Source: JBBKWX01 sp037969175 (GTDB lineage Bacteria > Bacteroidota > Bacteroidia > AKYH767-A > JBBKVM01). From it: a stretch of 21,443 bases of DNA. Under the pieces are notes generated by a model. The model had not been told where the DNA came from. It searched no databases and saw only the letters and a program-made list of their open reading frames with translations. This document shows positions 7,543 through 15,920 of this stretch, piece by piece. Position 1 is the first letter of the stretch; each line of letters opens with the position of its first letter. The position numbers and the translations under genes are program-made. Where the stretch lies: the NCBI GenBank assembly GCA_037969175.1, contig JBBKWX010000033.1, forward strand, positions 1 through 21,443, given 5' to 3'.

Positions 7543-7983
7543 ATGATCACAAAGGTTTTTGAGGCAAGAGATACGAAAGATTTGATACCAATAGCAGCAT
7601 ATATTGTTTCAAATTTATCGCAGTCGAACATAGTATTATTTGAAGGGCAGATGGGAGCAGGGAAGACCACCTTGATCTCTGAAGTTTGCAGAAGCCTTGG
7701 TGTAGCAGATGCGGTGAGTAGTCCTACATTCAGTATTGTAAATGAATATCTTGATCAGCATGGACAACCGGTTTATCATTTCGATCTGTATAGAATGAAA
7801 AATGTGCAAGAGTTGAATGATATCGGGATGGATGAGTATCTTTACAGTAACAGGCCGGTGTTTATAGAATGGCCAGAGTTGGCAACACATATTTTACCGT
7901 CGGAAGTATTAACAGTAGCACTTCTTGATGACGGAGATAAACGGATAATTACCGTGCAGACTTATGAGAACAGGAAACCCTGA
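7543..7983 (+). CDS. tsaE: tRNA t6A biosynthesis ATPase TsaE
   Basis: TsaE is the small ATPase that works with TsaB and TsaD to make N6-threonylcarbamoyladenosine at position 37 of ANN-decoding tRNAs. The 146-residue product has the usual length. Walker A is GQMGAGKTT (35-43), followed by the family motifs SSPTFSIVNEY (59-69), HFDLYR (79-84) and IEWPE (108-112). It starts 3 bp after the porX stop codon, and its end overlaps the next reading frame by 20 bp, so the genes are likely translated from one transcript. Confidence 0.96.
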   Translation: MITKVFEARDTKDLIPIAAYIVSNLSQSNIVLFEGQMGAGKTTLISEVCRSLGVADAVSSPTFSIVNEYLDQHGQPVYHFDLYRMKNVQELNDIGMDEYLYSNRPVFIEWPELATHILPSEVLTVALLDDGDKRIITVQTYENRKP

Positions 7984-9187
7984 ATTGAGTGCCATAGCCC
8001 GGAGCGGTTTATTGCAGCCCCAGGAGAGCATGCTTGAAGTGAAGAAACACAAAAAGCAACTGTACATCGGAATACCTAAAGAAACCTCTTACCAGGAGAA
8101 TAGAATAGCGCTTGTGCCTGAAAGTGTAGCACTGATGGTGGCCAATGGGCACCAGATCGTGATTGAAACGGGAGCAGGTAACAATTCTAATTTTCAGGAT
8201 TCGGATTACAGCGAAGCAGGTGCTCAGATAGCTTATTCAAGAACTGAAGTTTTCAAAGCGGATATTGTTTTGAAGATCGCACCACCATCTACTGAAGAAT
8301 TGGATCTAATTCCAAACGGAAAAACGCTTATTTCCATTCTTCAGATCTCCATGCAGAATGAAGCTTATGTTCGCAAGCTGATGGAAAAAAAGATTACTGC
8401 GATTGGGTATGAGTATATGCAGGATAAATCAGGGATCTTCCCAGTGATTCAGGCTATGAGCGAGATCGTTGGAAGCACAGCTATTTTGATTGCAGCTGAA
8501 TACCTCAGTAATGTTTTTCAGGGTAAAGGCGAATTACTGGGCGGTATAACGGGGATCCCTCCTACTGAAGTAGTGATCCTGGGAGCAGGCACAGTGGCAG
8601 AACATGCTGCAAGAGCTGCCATGGGATTGGGAGCAAATGTGAAGATATTTGATAATTCAGTTTATAAATTACGCCGCTTACAAAACAATTTAGGCAGCCG
8701 GGTTTATACATCTACCATAGTTCCCAGCATCTTGTTGAAAGCTCTGCGTACTGCCGATGTTGCAGTGGGTGCAATACTGGCAAAAGCCGGAAGAACTCCC
8801 TGTATAGTGACAGAGGAAATGGTTAGTGAGATGCGTTTTGGATCTGTTATCATTGATGTAAGTATTGATCAGGGCGGATGTTTTGAAACCAGCGAAGTAA
8901 CAAATCATACCAATCCTGTTTTTAGAAAATACGGAGTGATCCATTATTGTGTTCCCAATATTGCTTCTCGTGTGAGTCGGACTGCTTCTCATGCATTGAG
9001 CAATATCTGGACTCCTATCCTGCTAAGTATTGGTGCAGAGGGAGGGATAGAAGAGATGCTTTGGAAAGAAGCCAGTGTAAGACACGGTGTTTATTTATAT
9101 CGGGGTAATACAACCAATAAATATATTGCAGAAATGTTTAGAGTCCCATACAAAGATTTGGATCTGTTGATGGCTGCACGAATATGA
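7964..9187 (+). CDS. ald: alanine dehydrogenase-like protein
   Basis: The family catalyses NAD-dependent interconversion of L-alanine and pyruvate plus ammonia. The 407-residue protein has the two-domain AlaDH/PNT fold with a Rossmann segment GAGTVAEHAARAAMGLGA (207-224). Against the M. tuberculosis enzyme, R47 matches R15, K104 matches K75 and D302 (IDQGGCFE) matches D270, but the catalytic H96 position is Gln127 (ISILQISMQN). A roughly 30-residue N-terminal extension (LLQPQESMLEVKKHKKQL) precedes the usual start and resembles the extension I recall in other Bacteroidota homologues, which supports the ATG at 7964, overlapping tsaE by 20 bp. The His-to-Gln change leaves the exact activity open. 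Confidence 0.85.
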   Translation: MRTGNPELSAIARSGLLQPQESMLEVKKHKKQLYIGIPKETSYQENRIALVPESVALMVANGHQIVIETGAGNNSNFQDSDYSEAGAQIAYSRTEVFKADIVLKIAPPSTEELDLIPNGKTLISILQISMQNEAYVRKLMEKKITAIGYEYMQDKSGIFPVIQAMSEIVGSTAILIAAEYLSNVFQGKGELLGGITGIPPTEVVILGAGTVAEHAARAAMGLGANVKIFDNSVYKLRRLQNNLGSRVYTSTIVPSILLKALRTADVAVGAILAKAGRTPCIVTEEMVSEMRFGSVIIDVSIDQGGCFETSEVTNHTNPVFRKYGVIHYCVPNIASRVSRTASHALSNIWTPILLSIGAEGGIEEMLWKEASVRHGVYLYRGNTTNKYIAEMFRVPYKDLDLLMAARI

Positions 9188-9200
9188 TTTTTAAGAATAT

Positions 9201-10088
9201 ATGAAATCGATTTGGAAACCTTTTTTTGATTTTTGGGAAGGGCTGAAAGATAGTCTGGGATTTGAATTGATCCATTTAGGAAGTGTATCTATCAGTTTGT
9301 TTTCTCTGTTATATTTTACGATCTCGATCTATCTGCTTTATTATTTAAGCGGGAAGTTTAAGGGTTTACTGATCAATAAAATTTTTGTAAGGTATGATAT
9401 GGAGCTTGGCGTACGACAGGCTTTTGGGACCATCATCAATTATATAATCCTGGTGATTGGTTTGGTCATCATTGTAAATTCTGCCGGTGTAGATCTAAGC
9501 GCACTAACAATTTTAGCAGGTGCATTGGGTGTCGGTATCGGTTTTGGTTTGCAGAATATTACCAACAATTTTATATCCGGTATCATCATACTTTTTGAAC
9601 GACCAATTAAAGTTGGAGATAGGATAGCAGTGGGGGATATTAATGGAGATGTAGTTTCTATTTCTCCGCGTGCAACTACTGTTGTAACTAATGATAACAT
9701 TGCTGTCATTGTTCCAAACTCAGAATTTATTTCCGGAAAGGTCATCAATTGGAGTTATACAGATCAGGCTGTGAGATTGAATTTTAAAGTTGGCGTATCC
9801 TATAAAGAAGATCCTGTGATCATAAAAAAACTGGTTTATGAAGTAGCTACTGCCAACCCTTCAGTTTTAAAATTCCCTGAACCTGATGTGCTTTTTGACG
9901 AGATGGCAGAAAGTGCAATGATCTTTAATCTTCGTGTATGGACAACTGAATACACCAACAGGCCGAATGTATTAAAAAGCCAGATCTATTATGCTATTTT
10001 TGCAAAATTCAAAGAGCATAATATTACAATTCCATTTCCGCAACGTGATCTGCATCTTGTTTCCGGACTTGAAAAATTAAAAAACTGA
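9201..10088 (+). CDS. small-conductance mechanosensitive channel, MscS family
   Basis: MscS channels release solutes during hypo-osmotic shock. The 295-residue inner-membrane protein has two hydrophobic segments (about 29-50 and 74-94) and then the glycine/alanine-rich pore helix (about 98-130), which runs into the diagnostic stretch GFGLQNITNNFISGIIILFE, then RPIKVGDRI. The soluble beta domain follows (about 140-190, with VPNSEFISGKVINWS) and a mixed alpha-beta C-terminal domain ending near 285. It begins 13 bp after ald and is the last gene of the porX run. Confidence 0.95.
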   Translation: MKSIWKPFFDFWEGLKDSLGFELIHLGSVSISLFSLLYFTISIYLLYYLSGKFKGLLINKIFVRYDMELGVRQAFGTIINYIILVIGLVIIVNSAGVDLSALTILAGALGVGIGFGLQNITNNFISGIIILFERPIKVGDRIAVGDINGDVVSISPRATTVVTNDNIAVIVPNSEFISGKVINWSYTDQAVRLNFKVGVSYKEDPVIIKKLVYEVATANPSVLKFPEPDVLFDEMAESAMIFNLRVWTTEYTNRPNVLKSQIYYAIFAKFKEHNITIPFPQRDLHLVSGLEKLKN

Positions 10089-10194
10089 TCGGGATATTCT
10101 AAAATATTCATTGATTAAGATTCTCTGTAATTATTTCCTGATGATCAAGAATATTAATTCAAAACATTAAACGTTTATACTCATCAAACCTGAT

Positions 10195-10214
10195 CTGTAT
10201 TTATTCATATACAG
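10195..10214 (+). other. small inverted repeat upstream of queA-like gene
   Basis: CTGTAT and ATACAG form a perfect 6-bp inverted repeat separated by 8 bases, ending 13 bp before the chosen start codon. It might be an operator or a weak leader hairpin. Nearby TATTTTG resembles the -7 promoter motif but has one base too few. The rest of the 139-bp gap (10089-10227) is AT-rich and shows no gene. Confidence 0.2.
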
Positions 10215-10227
10215 TATTTTGATCTAT

Positions 10228-11445
10228 ATGGAACCCGGTAAATTTAAAATACAAGATTTTAGTTATGATCTGCCCGAAGAACGGATAGCAAAATATCCTT
10301 TATCTGAAAGGGATTTGAGTAAATTATTGATCTATCGAGGAGGAGAAATTGAGGAGGATAGTTATAAAAATATTGCGGATCATATTCCAGAAAATTCTTT
10401 ACTAGTTTTTAATGATACTCAGGTGATCCATGCTCGTTTAATTTTCAGGAACTCCATGGGTGCAAAAATTGAAGTCTTTTGTTTGGAACCTGCAGAAGAA
10501 AATTCAGAACCCATATCTGCCCTCTCACAAAAAGGAAATGTCAGCTGGAAATGTTTGGTAGGAAATTCATCAAAATGGAAAGATAATATCATCCGGTTCC
10601 CATCAGAAGAGCTGGAACTTTTTGCAGAAAGAATTCCCGGAGCAGGGAAGAGTCCTGATATCCGTTTTAACTGGGCACCTGCCGAATTAACTTTTGCTGA
10701 GGTCATCGAGAAGCTAGGTGAAATGCCTATCCCGCCTTACTTACACAGAAGCAGTGAAGAGATAGATCAGGACAGATATCAAACGGTATATGCAAAACAT
10801 CAGGGTTCGGTAGCAGCACCTACCGCAGGTTTGCATTTTACACCTCAAATTTTCGAAGCATTTAAATCAAAGAATATTAAGACCGATTTTGTGACCTTGC
10901 ATGTGGGAGCAGGAACATTTCGTCCGGTAAAAAGCGAGACCCTGCAAGATCATGATATGCATGCGGAATGGATAGATGTGAGGAAAGAAAGCATTGCAGG
11001 TATCATCAAGCAACTGGAGCAGGGAAGGCTATTGATAGCGGTAGGTACAACTTCTTTGCGTACCATGGAAACGCTATACTGGATGGGGGTGAAAGCGGGT
11101 TTGAATCCTCGGGCAACTATACATGAACTGGAGATCCGGCAATGGGATCCTTATGATCTAAATGCTGAACTTGCGGCATTGGTGGCGATGCAGTTTTTAG
11201 AGGATTGGATGGAGCAGAATAAAATAATCCGACTAGTATGCAAAACCCAAATGCTCATCGTTCCAAGTTATAAGCTAAGAATGATTGATGCTTTAATCAC
11301 AAATTTTCATCAGCCCGGTTCTACCTTGTTACTGCTGGTTGCGGCTGTTGTGGGTGACGACTGGAGAAAGATCTACGATCATGCAATGGGTAATGATTTC
11401 CGCTTTCTGAGTTATGGTGATGGGAGCTTATTGTTCAAGAACTAA
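10228..11445 (+). CDS. queA: QueA-like SAM:tRNA ribosyltransferase-isomerase
   Basis: QueA transfers and isomerises the ribosyl moiety of SAM onto 7-aminomethyl-7-deazaguanine in tRNA, forming epoxyqueuosine. Family signatures are present: FSYDLPEERIAKYPLSERD at the N-terminus, VFNDTQVIHARL, VAAPTAGLHFTP (about 194-205), VTLHVGAGTFRPV, VGTTSLRTMETL (about 272-283), ALITNFHQPGSTLLLLVAA (about 355-373) and SYGDGSLLF at the end. I prefer the ATG at 10228; a TTG at 10219 is possible but weaker. At 405 residues it is about 50 longer than standard QueA (about 350), with the extra length mainly between the TTSLRT and TNFH motifs, and several motif residues differ. It is probably a divergent QueA subfamily member; a second, canonical queA may exist elsewhere. 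Confidence 0.85.
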   Translation: MEPGKFKIQDFSYDLPEERIAKYPLSERDLSKLLIYRGGEIEEDSYKNIADHIPENSLLVFNDTQVIHARLIFRNSMGAKIEVFCLEPAEENSEPISALSQKGNVSWKCLVGNSSKWKDNIIRFPSEELELFAERIPGAGKSPDIRFNWAPAELTFAEVIEKLGEMPIPPYLHRSSEEIDQDRYQTVYAKHQGSVAAPTAGLHFTPQIFEAFKSKNIKTDFVTLHVGAGTFRPVKSETLQDHDMHAEWIDVRKESIAGIIKQLEQGRLLIAVGTTSLRTMETLYWMGVKAGLNPRATIHELEIRQWDPYDLNAELAALVAMQFLEDWMEQNKIIRLVCKTQMLIVPSYKLRMIDALITNFHQPGSTLLLLVAAVVGDDWRKIYDHAMGNDFRFLSYGDGSLLFKN

Positions 11446-11491
11446 AATCGCTTACGTCTTTTTCACCATAGAGACACAGAGACATAGATCA
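11444..11491. repeat. interspersed repeat, copy A
   Basis: The first 25 bases (11444-11468) are identical to 14376-14400, and similarity continues through an AGAGACA block to ATAGATCA. The copy begins inside the TAA stop codon of the queA-like gene. It lies in the 271-bp convergent gap 11446-11716, which otherwise shows a small CCTGT/ACAGG hairpin near 11569-11584 and no gene I can support. Confidence 0.8.
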
Positions 11492-11716
11492 GTGTGTTCT
11501 TCTTTTTTCTTGGTCATATACTTGTCCAAATCCATCCCGGAAGTTTTTAAATTAAGTGATTAAACCTCCCTGTTTTTTTACAGGTATAAAAAGGATCAGA
11601 TCTCCTCGGGTCATCAGAAATTCGAAAGGAATCATGCTTCCTGTTTTTATATCTCTTTTAGCATTTCTTCAGACACAAGAAAATTGAAATATTCAAAAAG
11701 AAAGTTGTGTGTGATA

Positions 11717-14305
11717 CTATTGTTTGATAAACTTTCGCGTAACAATTTTATTTGCGTTTTTCATCTTTAAATAATAGACTCCGGAAGCCAAAGTAGAGAT
11801 ATCGATACGAATATTATTTTGAACGTTTGTAAACTGATGCAGCTTCTTTCCGGTAATATCATAAAGTTCAACCGAAAATAAACAAGAGTTTAAGTTGCAT
11901 GGATCCATGTTCTGTACATAGACATTATCTTTAGCGGGCACCGGATAAACGTTGAACGATTCGTTCATGGTAAATCCATTGATAGATGTTACCAAATTGG
12001 TCATGGTATTGAGCGTGGTATTCGTGATCACGGGAGGATTAAAGTCGAAATAAATATCAGCCGTATTTTTGATCTCTGTACCATCTGCAAGACCTGGTAC
12101 AGGGCTGATAGAATACTCTATGAATCCATGGCTCAATGGTTCATTGGTATTCGAATCAGGAAGCTGAATATTCTCAAATCTCCAGATCAAAACTCTGCCC
12201 TCTGTACGAAGTTTATAATTGTGACTCGCACGCTCCATCAGGAAAGTGTTCATGTCAACATCCGTATCAAGTGTGTCCATTACAACTATATTTATGGCAG
12301 ATGCTGTTCCTGTATTCTGGAAATTGATACGATAATGTAAACGCTCTCCATGCATGGTAGCCCCATTAAATCCGGCTCCTGAAGGGCTCACACTTTTGTC
12401 ATTGGGATCAAAGGATCCAACAGCAATGGTGTTCAACTGAGACGTGTTGTTTGAAAAATCGTTTTCGGTAAATCCGGGAAGAGCTGAAATAGTTGCTGTG
12501 CTGGATATGCTGGTTCCAAGAGGTGTTGGTATCGGTAAATTGAAAGTAGCACTATAAATATTCTGAGCTCCGGTATTGATAGAATCAGTTATCCAGGTGA
12601 TGGTTTTGGCTGTTGTATTTACCACTCCTCCGGCTGGAGAAGATGAAAGATAATTCAGCAAAGGACTATAGTTTAAAACGACTTCCCCTTTACCTTTAAG
12701 AAAGCCAGTATTATTTACATTGGCATTGAGGGTATAGTTGAATCCGGGTCTGGGCATAGTAGACTGGCCCAGATAAATCCCAAAATTGATGGGAACGATT
12801 GATTGGAATCCGAAGTTTCTTGCGTTGAAATTACCACCGGTAGTGCTGTTCACAATAATGCTATCAGGATAAACCACTGCGCTGTCGAGCAGGTAATAGG
12901 TAGGTTTTAAAATAAAATTTCCTGGAGGAAGGTCAAAACAATAATCCCCACTTGAATTTGTCACTGTATGATATTCCAGACCTGTCGAGGTATTCAAGGC
13001 TTTGATATGAACACTTTTCAATATGCGATCAGAACTTGCAGAGTAGATGTTATCCTGATCGTCGTCCAGATAGGTTTTTCCACAGATCCTGGTTAGGTAA
13101 GTCGACAAGCCAAAATTAAAATTGGAATGACCGGTACCGGTGGTGAAGGTTACAACATGACCTGCTGAGGTAGGCGAAGTGGCCGTATAACCGGGATTAT
13201 TTGTCAATCTCAAAACCATCTTATCATGTGGGACAAGGATCTTGTAGTTTCCTGCACTGTCTGTCACTGCTTTGTAGCTTGCAGATTGAGAGGGAGTGCC
13301 GTATCCGTAATGGTTAAAGCTTACTGCGTACACCTCTAAATTAGGTATACCGGATTCTCCCGGATCCATTAAACCATTAAAATTCGAATCTAAATATACA
13401 GTTCCATATACAGTGTCGGGAATGATATTACATACAGGCAATGTGGCTAATACCCAACCTGAACATGTCCCCTGAGCAGTGTCTTGTGTATTGATCTGTA
13501 TGAAATCATGTCCGGGAACATTTTTCATTTTGATATGTGACACACCGGCAGAGTTAAAAAATGGGGCAAAAACCTGGTTTAAACCAGAATACGGCCAGCC
13601 TGTGAAAAAGTTTGGAGGAGAATTAGTTGTGATAGAAACTACTATTGAATCACAAAAACCATATGCATTTTTGCCTGTCAGTTTGAGGTTTGGAATTCCA
13701 TTCCCAACATGCACTTTTCTGGTGGTAAGACCAAGTGTGAAAATGTTTGGAAGAAAAGTATTGGAAACCGAAACGGAGTAATCGTAAACTCCCGGATTGG
13801 CGTATGTGTACAGATCAGAATTTGAAATGGAATATAGGTTGGAATAGCCATCTCCGTAGTCATATGAGTAGTATATTGCTCCAATCGTATCACCACTCAG
13901 AAATTCGGTTTCAGTTAAGATGTTAAGACCGGGCGCGTAAACATCGTAAGTTTCAGGATAAATTGAAGCACCGGGTGAGTAGAATATATTACAATAAGAT
14001 CTTATACAACTGTCGCCTGTAGCTGATTTTGTCGCTTTTACCGTAAGGCAGATCTCGTTATAACCACGAGGTGGCCAGTTTAAAAATTGCCAGTCAGTAG
14101 AAAATACATTTCCATTTACTTTCCACTCGTATTCATAAATGCTCCAACCCGATTGCAGAGGTACTGCTGCAGTATAGTTAGGTGATTGCATGCCATTACT
14201 CAGATTGACTCCCACTGAAAGTATACCGCAGGTTTGACCATAAGATAAAATGGAGGTAAAGACAAAGAGGTTGACGAAGACGCAAACACGTAGAATTGTT
14301 TTCAT
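11717..14305 (-). CDS. T9SS-exported multidomain protein with PKD and SdrD-like domains
   Basis: An 862-residue secreted protein. Residues 1-23 form a Sec signal peptide ending near SYGQ. A PKD-like domain is visible at about 117-200 (YDYGDGYSNLY...PGVYDYSVSV). Two SdrD B-like or CNA-B-like domains follow (about 298-400, TVYGTVYLDSNFNGLMDPGE; about 406-500, ICGKTYLDDDQDN), then a DUF11-like domain (about 505-628) and a DUF7619-like module (about 631-765, SFDPNDKSVSPSG, LPDSNTNEPLSHGFIEY, FDFNPPVITNTT). The C-terminus (783-862, FNVYPVPAKDNVYVQ...SGVYYLKMKN...VTRKFIKQ) is a type A T9SS sorting domain. Expected location is the cell surface or medium. No enzymatic domain is recognisable, so adhesion or a structural role is an inference. 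Confidence 0.9.
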   Translation of the reverse strand: MKTILRVCVFVNLFVFTSILSYGQTCGILSVGVNLSNGMQSPNYTAAVPLQSGWSIYEYEWKVNGNVFSTDWQFLNWPPRGYNEICLTVKATKSATGDSCIRSYCNIFYSPGASIYPETYDVYAPGLNILTETEFLSGDTIGAIYYSYDYGDGYSNLYSISNSDLYTYANPGVYDYSVSVSNTFLPNIFTLGLTTRKVHVGNGIPNLKLTGKNAYGFCDSIVVSITTNSPPNFFTGWPYSGLNQVFAPFFNSAGVSHIKMKNVPGHDFIQINTQDTAQGTCSGWVLATLPVCNIIPDTVYGTVYLDSNFNGLMDPGESGIPNLEVYAVSFNHYGYGTPSQSASYKAVTDSAGNYKILVPHDKMVLRLTNNPGYTATSPTSAGHVVTFTTGTGHSNFNFGLSTYLTRICGKTYLDDDQDNIYSASSDRILKSVHIKALNTSTGLEYHTVTNSSGDYCFDLPPGNFILKPTYYLLDSAVVYPDSIIVNSTTGGNFNARNFGFQSIVPINFGIYLGQSTMPRPGFNYTLNANVNNTGFLKGKGEVVLNYSPLLNYLSSSPAGGVVNTTAKTITWITDSINTGAQNIYSATFNLPIPTPLGTSISSTATISALPGFTENDFSNNTSQLNTIAVGSFDPNDKSVSPSGAGFNGATMHGERLHYRINFQNTGTASAINIVVMDTLDTDVDMNTFLMERASHNYKLRTEGRVLIWRFENIQLPDSNTNEPLSHGFIEYSISPVPGLADGTEIKNTADIYFDFNPPVITNTTLNTMTNLVTSINGFTMNESFNVYPVPAKDNVYVQNMDPCNLNSCLFSVELYDITGKKLHQFTNVQNNIRIDISTLASGVYYLKMKNANKIVTRKFIKQ

Positions 14306-14375
14306 AAATTCCTATTTATAATAACAATTTAAGAAATAATCAGATTGAAAAACAAGCCTTTAATGAAAATAAAAG

Positions 14376-14424
14376 AAAATCGCTTACGTCTTTTTCACCA
14401 AAGAGACATAGAGAATACAGATCA
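14376..14424. repeat. interspersed repeat, copy B
   Basis: Second copy of the element at 11444-11491, in the same orientation: 25 identical bases, one mismatch, then AGAGACA and an ATACAGATCA ending. It lies in the 172-bp gap between two minus-strand T9SS genes and runs into the hairpin at 14411-14447. The AGAGACA(C/T)AGAGA pattern resembles intergenic repeats recurrent in environmental bacterial genomes. Confidence 0.8.
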
Positions 14425-14457
14425 TTGAATGATCTCTCTGTGTTCTCAGTTTTTTTT
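14411..14457 (+). terminator. terminator-like hairpin within repeat copy B
   Basis: GAGAATACAGATCAT and ATGATCTCTCTGTGTTCTC form a long imperfect stem whose core GATCAT-TGA-ATGATC is perfect, followed by eight T residues at 14450-14457. As a Rho-independent terminator it would act on plus-strand transcription, although both flanking genes are on the minus strand. On the minus strand the hairpin stays but the T-tract is missing, so its use for the upstream T9SS gene is less certain. Confidence 0.5.
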
Positions 14458-14477
14458 ATGCCCGTCAGTACCTAAAC

Positions 14478-15587
14478 TCAATCCTGTACCATTACTTTTT
14501 GTATACTTTGACTTCTGTCTTTTAAATTTATATGAATCAGATAATTTCCGGCTGCAAATTTTGAAGCATTCCATAAAGTACTTTTACCGACATCAATAGT
14601 TTCAACTTTTTTTCCGTTAGTGTCAAAGATCTCCAGTGATTTCACTTTTGATATAAATTCCGGTGTGATCATGAATTGCTTACCAACTGTTGGATATATT
14701 ATGATTTGTTCAGCTGTTTTGATCTCTGTAATGGATGAAGTAGAATTATTCCTCAAAACAACTGCATTTGGATTAAGCAAATTTCCTGAACCACTTGGGA
14801 TCAGGTCTTGCAGATAAACTCCATTTGCATCAAACATTTTCACAGAACTACTTGCTCCATTCCCTATCAAAATATTCCCATTGGGTAAATAGGCAAATCC
14901 TTCAGAATAACTTAAGCCTGTCATGAAATCACCTTGATATATTCCGGATGAATTAAAGCGCTTTACAGCAGTTCCATTATAATCAGATACCAAAAGATCG
15001 CCGGTAGAATCAAACCAGATATTTGTTGGACCCAGTAAGTCTGTACTGATAAAAATACCCAGGTCATTTCCCAAAGGATCAAACTTCCGAACGATATCGG
15101 TATTATAAGAAGATACATACAAATTTCCATTGCTGTCCCAATCAAGACCAATACTTCGGGGTACTCCTACTGTTGTAAAATCCCCTAAATAATTACCTGC
15201 AAGATCATATCTTCTCACTATACCAAGGCCATTCCACTGCAATACATAAAGCATAGAGTCGGGGCCGATCTTCATTCGGGTAGGACCACTTATTCCGGAA
15301 GCAAAATCGGAGATGTACGTACCGTTACTTGCATTATGTCTTGTGATCCGATTGCTGCCCAGATTAGAGATCAATACGGTGTTCGAATTTTCAAGGAATA
15401 AAATATCCTGTGGCCAGTTGATATTTGTATTGATGAACTGAACCGGATTTTGACCGTTGCTGTCAAACTTCAGTATCTGCCAGGGCGGATTATTGAAATT
15501 CCCTGCGTCGCTGACATAGATGTCGAAATTCTGTGACTTTAAATTAAAAGAAAGAAAAATCAGAATGAGAGTAAGTAATTTGTTCAT
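14478..15587 (-). CDS. T9SS-exported NHL-like beta-propeller protein
   Basis: A 369-residue secreted protein. It has a short signal peptide (about 1-19, ending FNLKSQ) and then about six NHL-like blades (about 20-285) with repeated patterns such as GPTRMKIGPDSMLYVLQW, RSIGLDWDSNGNLYVSSYN, TNIWFDSTGDLLVSDYNG and EGFAYLPNGNILIGNG, alternating with K/RFDxxGxYxGDF turns. The end (about 297-369, IIIYPTVGKQFMI...AAGNYLIHINLKD) is a type A T9SS sorting domain. Propellers of this kind usually bind ligands or proteins; no catalytic residues are evident. The preceding gap contains the 60-bp palindrome array. Confidence 0.9.
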   Translation of the reverse strand: MNKLLTLILIFLSFNLKSQNFDIYVSDAGNFNNPPWQILKFDSNGQNPVQFINTNINWPQDILFLENSNTVLISNLGSNRITRHNASNGTYISDFASGISGPTRMKIGPDSMLYVLQWNGLGIVRRYDLAGNYLGDFTTVGVPRSIGLDWDSNGNLYVSSYNTDIVRKFDPLGNDLGIFISTDLLGPTNIWFDSTGDLLVSDYNGTAVKRFNSSGIYQGDFMTGLSYSEGFAYLPNGNILIGNGASSSVKMFDANGVYLQDLIPSGSGNLLNPNAVVLRNNSTSSITEIKTAEQIIIYPTVGKQFMITPEFISKVKSLEIFDTNGKKVETIDVGKSTLWNASKFAAGNYLIHINLKDRSQSIQKVMVQD

Positions 15588-15697
15588 GGCTGAAAAATTT
15601 TAATGATATGTTAAACAAAAAAAACATTAAGAATTATACCGTAAACAATGTATACAAATTCAAACCGGTTCGCATCACCCATTATGGGGTAGATTGT

Positions 15698-15912
15698 GTA
15701 GGGGCGACCGGCAGGTCGCCCATGGAAATTATGCAGGTCGCCAATTTTGAAATCATGTAGGGGCGACCGGCAGGTCGCCCATGGACATTTTGCAAAACCG
15801 CCCGTATGGAAATCATGTAGGGGCGACCAGCAGGTCGCCCATGGAAATTATGCAGAACCGCCCGTATGGAAATCACGTAAGAGGTCCGCAGGGTGCCTGG
15901 GTGAAGGCGGGA
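15698..15912. repeat. 60-bp tandem array of GC-rich palindromes
   Basis: Three units start at 15698, 15757 and 15817 (59, 60 and 60 bp) and a degraded fourth starts at 15877. Each intact unit opens with GTAGGGGCGACC, and GGGCGACC-GGCA-GGTCGCCC makes a perfect 8-bp stem; in unit 3 only the loop differs (AGCA). Between stems the units share CCGCCCGTATGGAAATCAT-like sequence, except unit 1, which carries an extra CAGGTCGCC. The array fills most of the 333-bp gap 15588-15920 and ends just past the stop codon of the 892-aa gene. The other part of the gap (15588-15697) is AT-rich leader sequence with no gene seen. Confidence 0.92.
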
Positions 15913-15920
15913 ATGGGAAT

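Noticed and set aside
10219..10227. TTG start giving three extra residues to the QueA-like protein
   Set aside because: An ATG three codons later gives the usual N-terminal spacing to the DLPEERIAKYP motif.
11605..11716. Possible small genes in the convergent gap after the QueA-like gene
   Set aside because: Only frames below 30 codons are present, with no recognisable start context or homology; part of the stretch is accounted for by repeat copy A.
15682..15876. Minus-strand frame of 64 codons with repeated GRPAGRPYMIS peptides
   Set aside because: It is an automatic result of a 60-bp palindromic repeat whose period is a multiple of three; no start context, no family resemblance, and its sequence is fully explained by the DNA repeat.
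15698..15912. CRISPR array
   Set aside because: The stretches between the palindromes are themselves repeated from unit to unit, so there are no unique spacers, and no cas genes are present.
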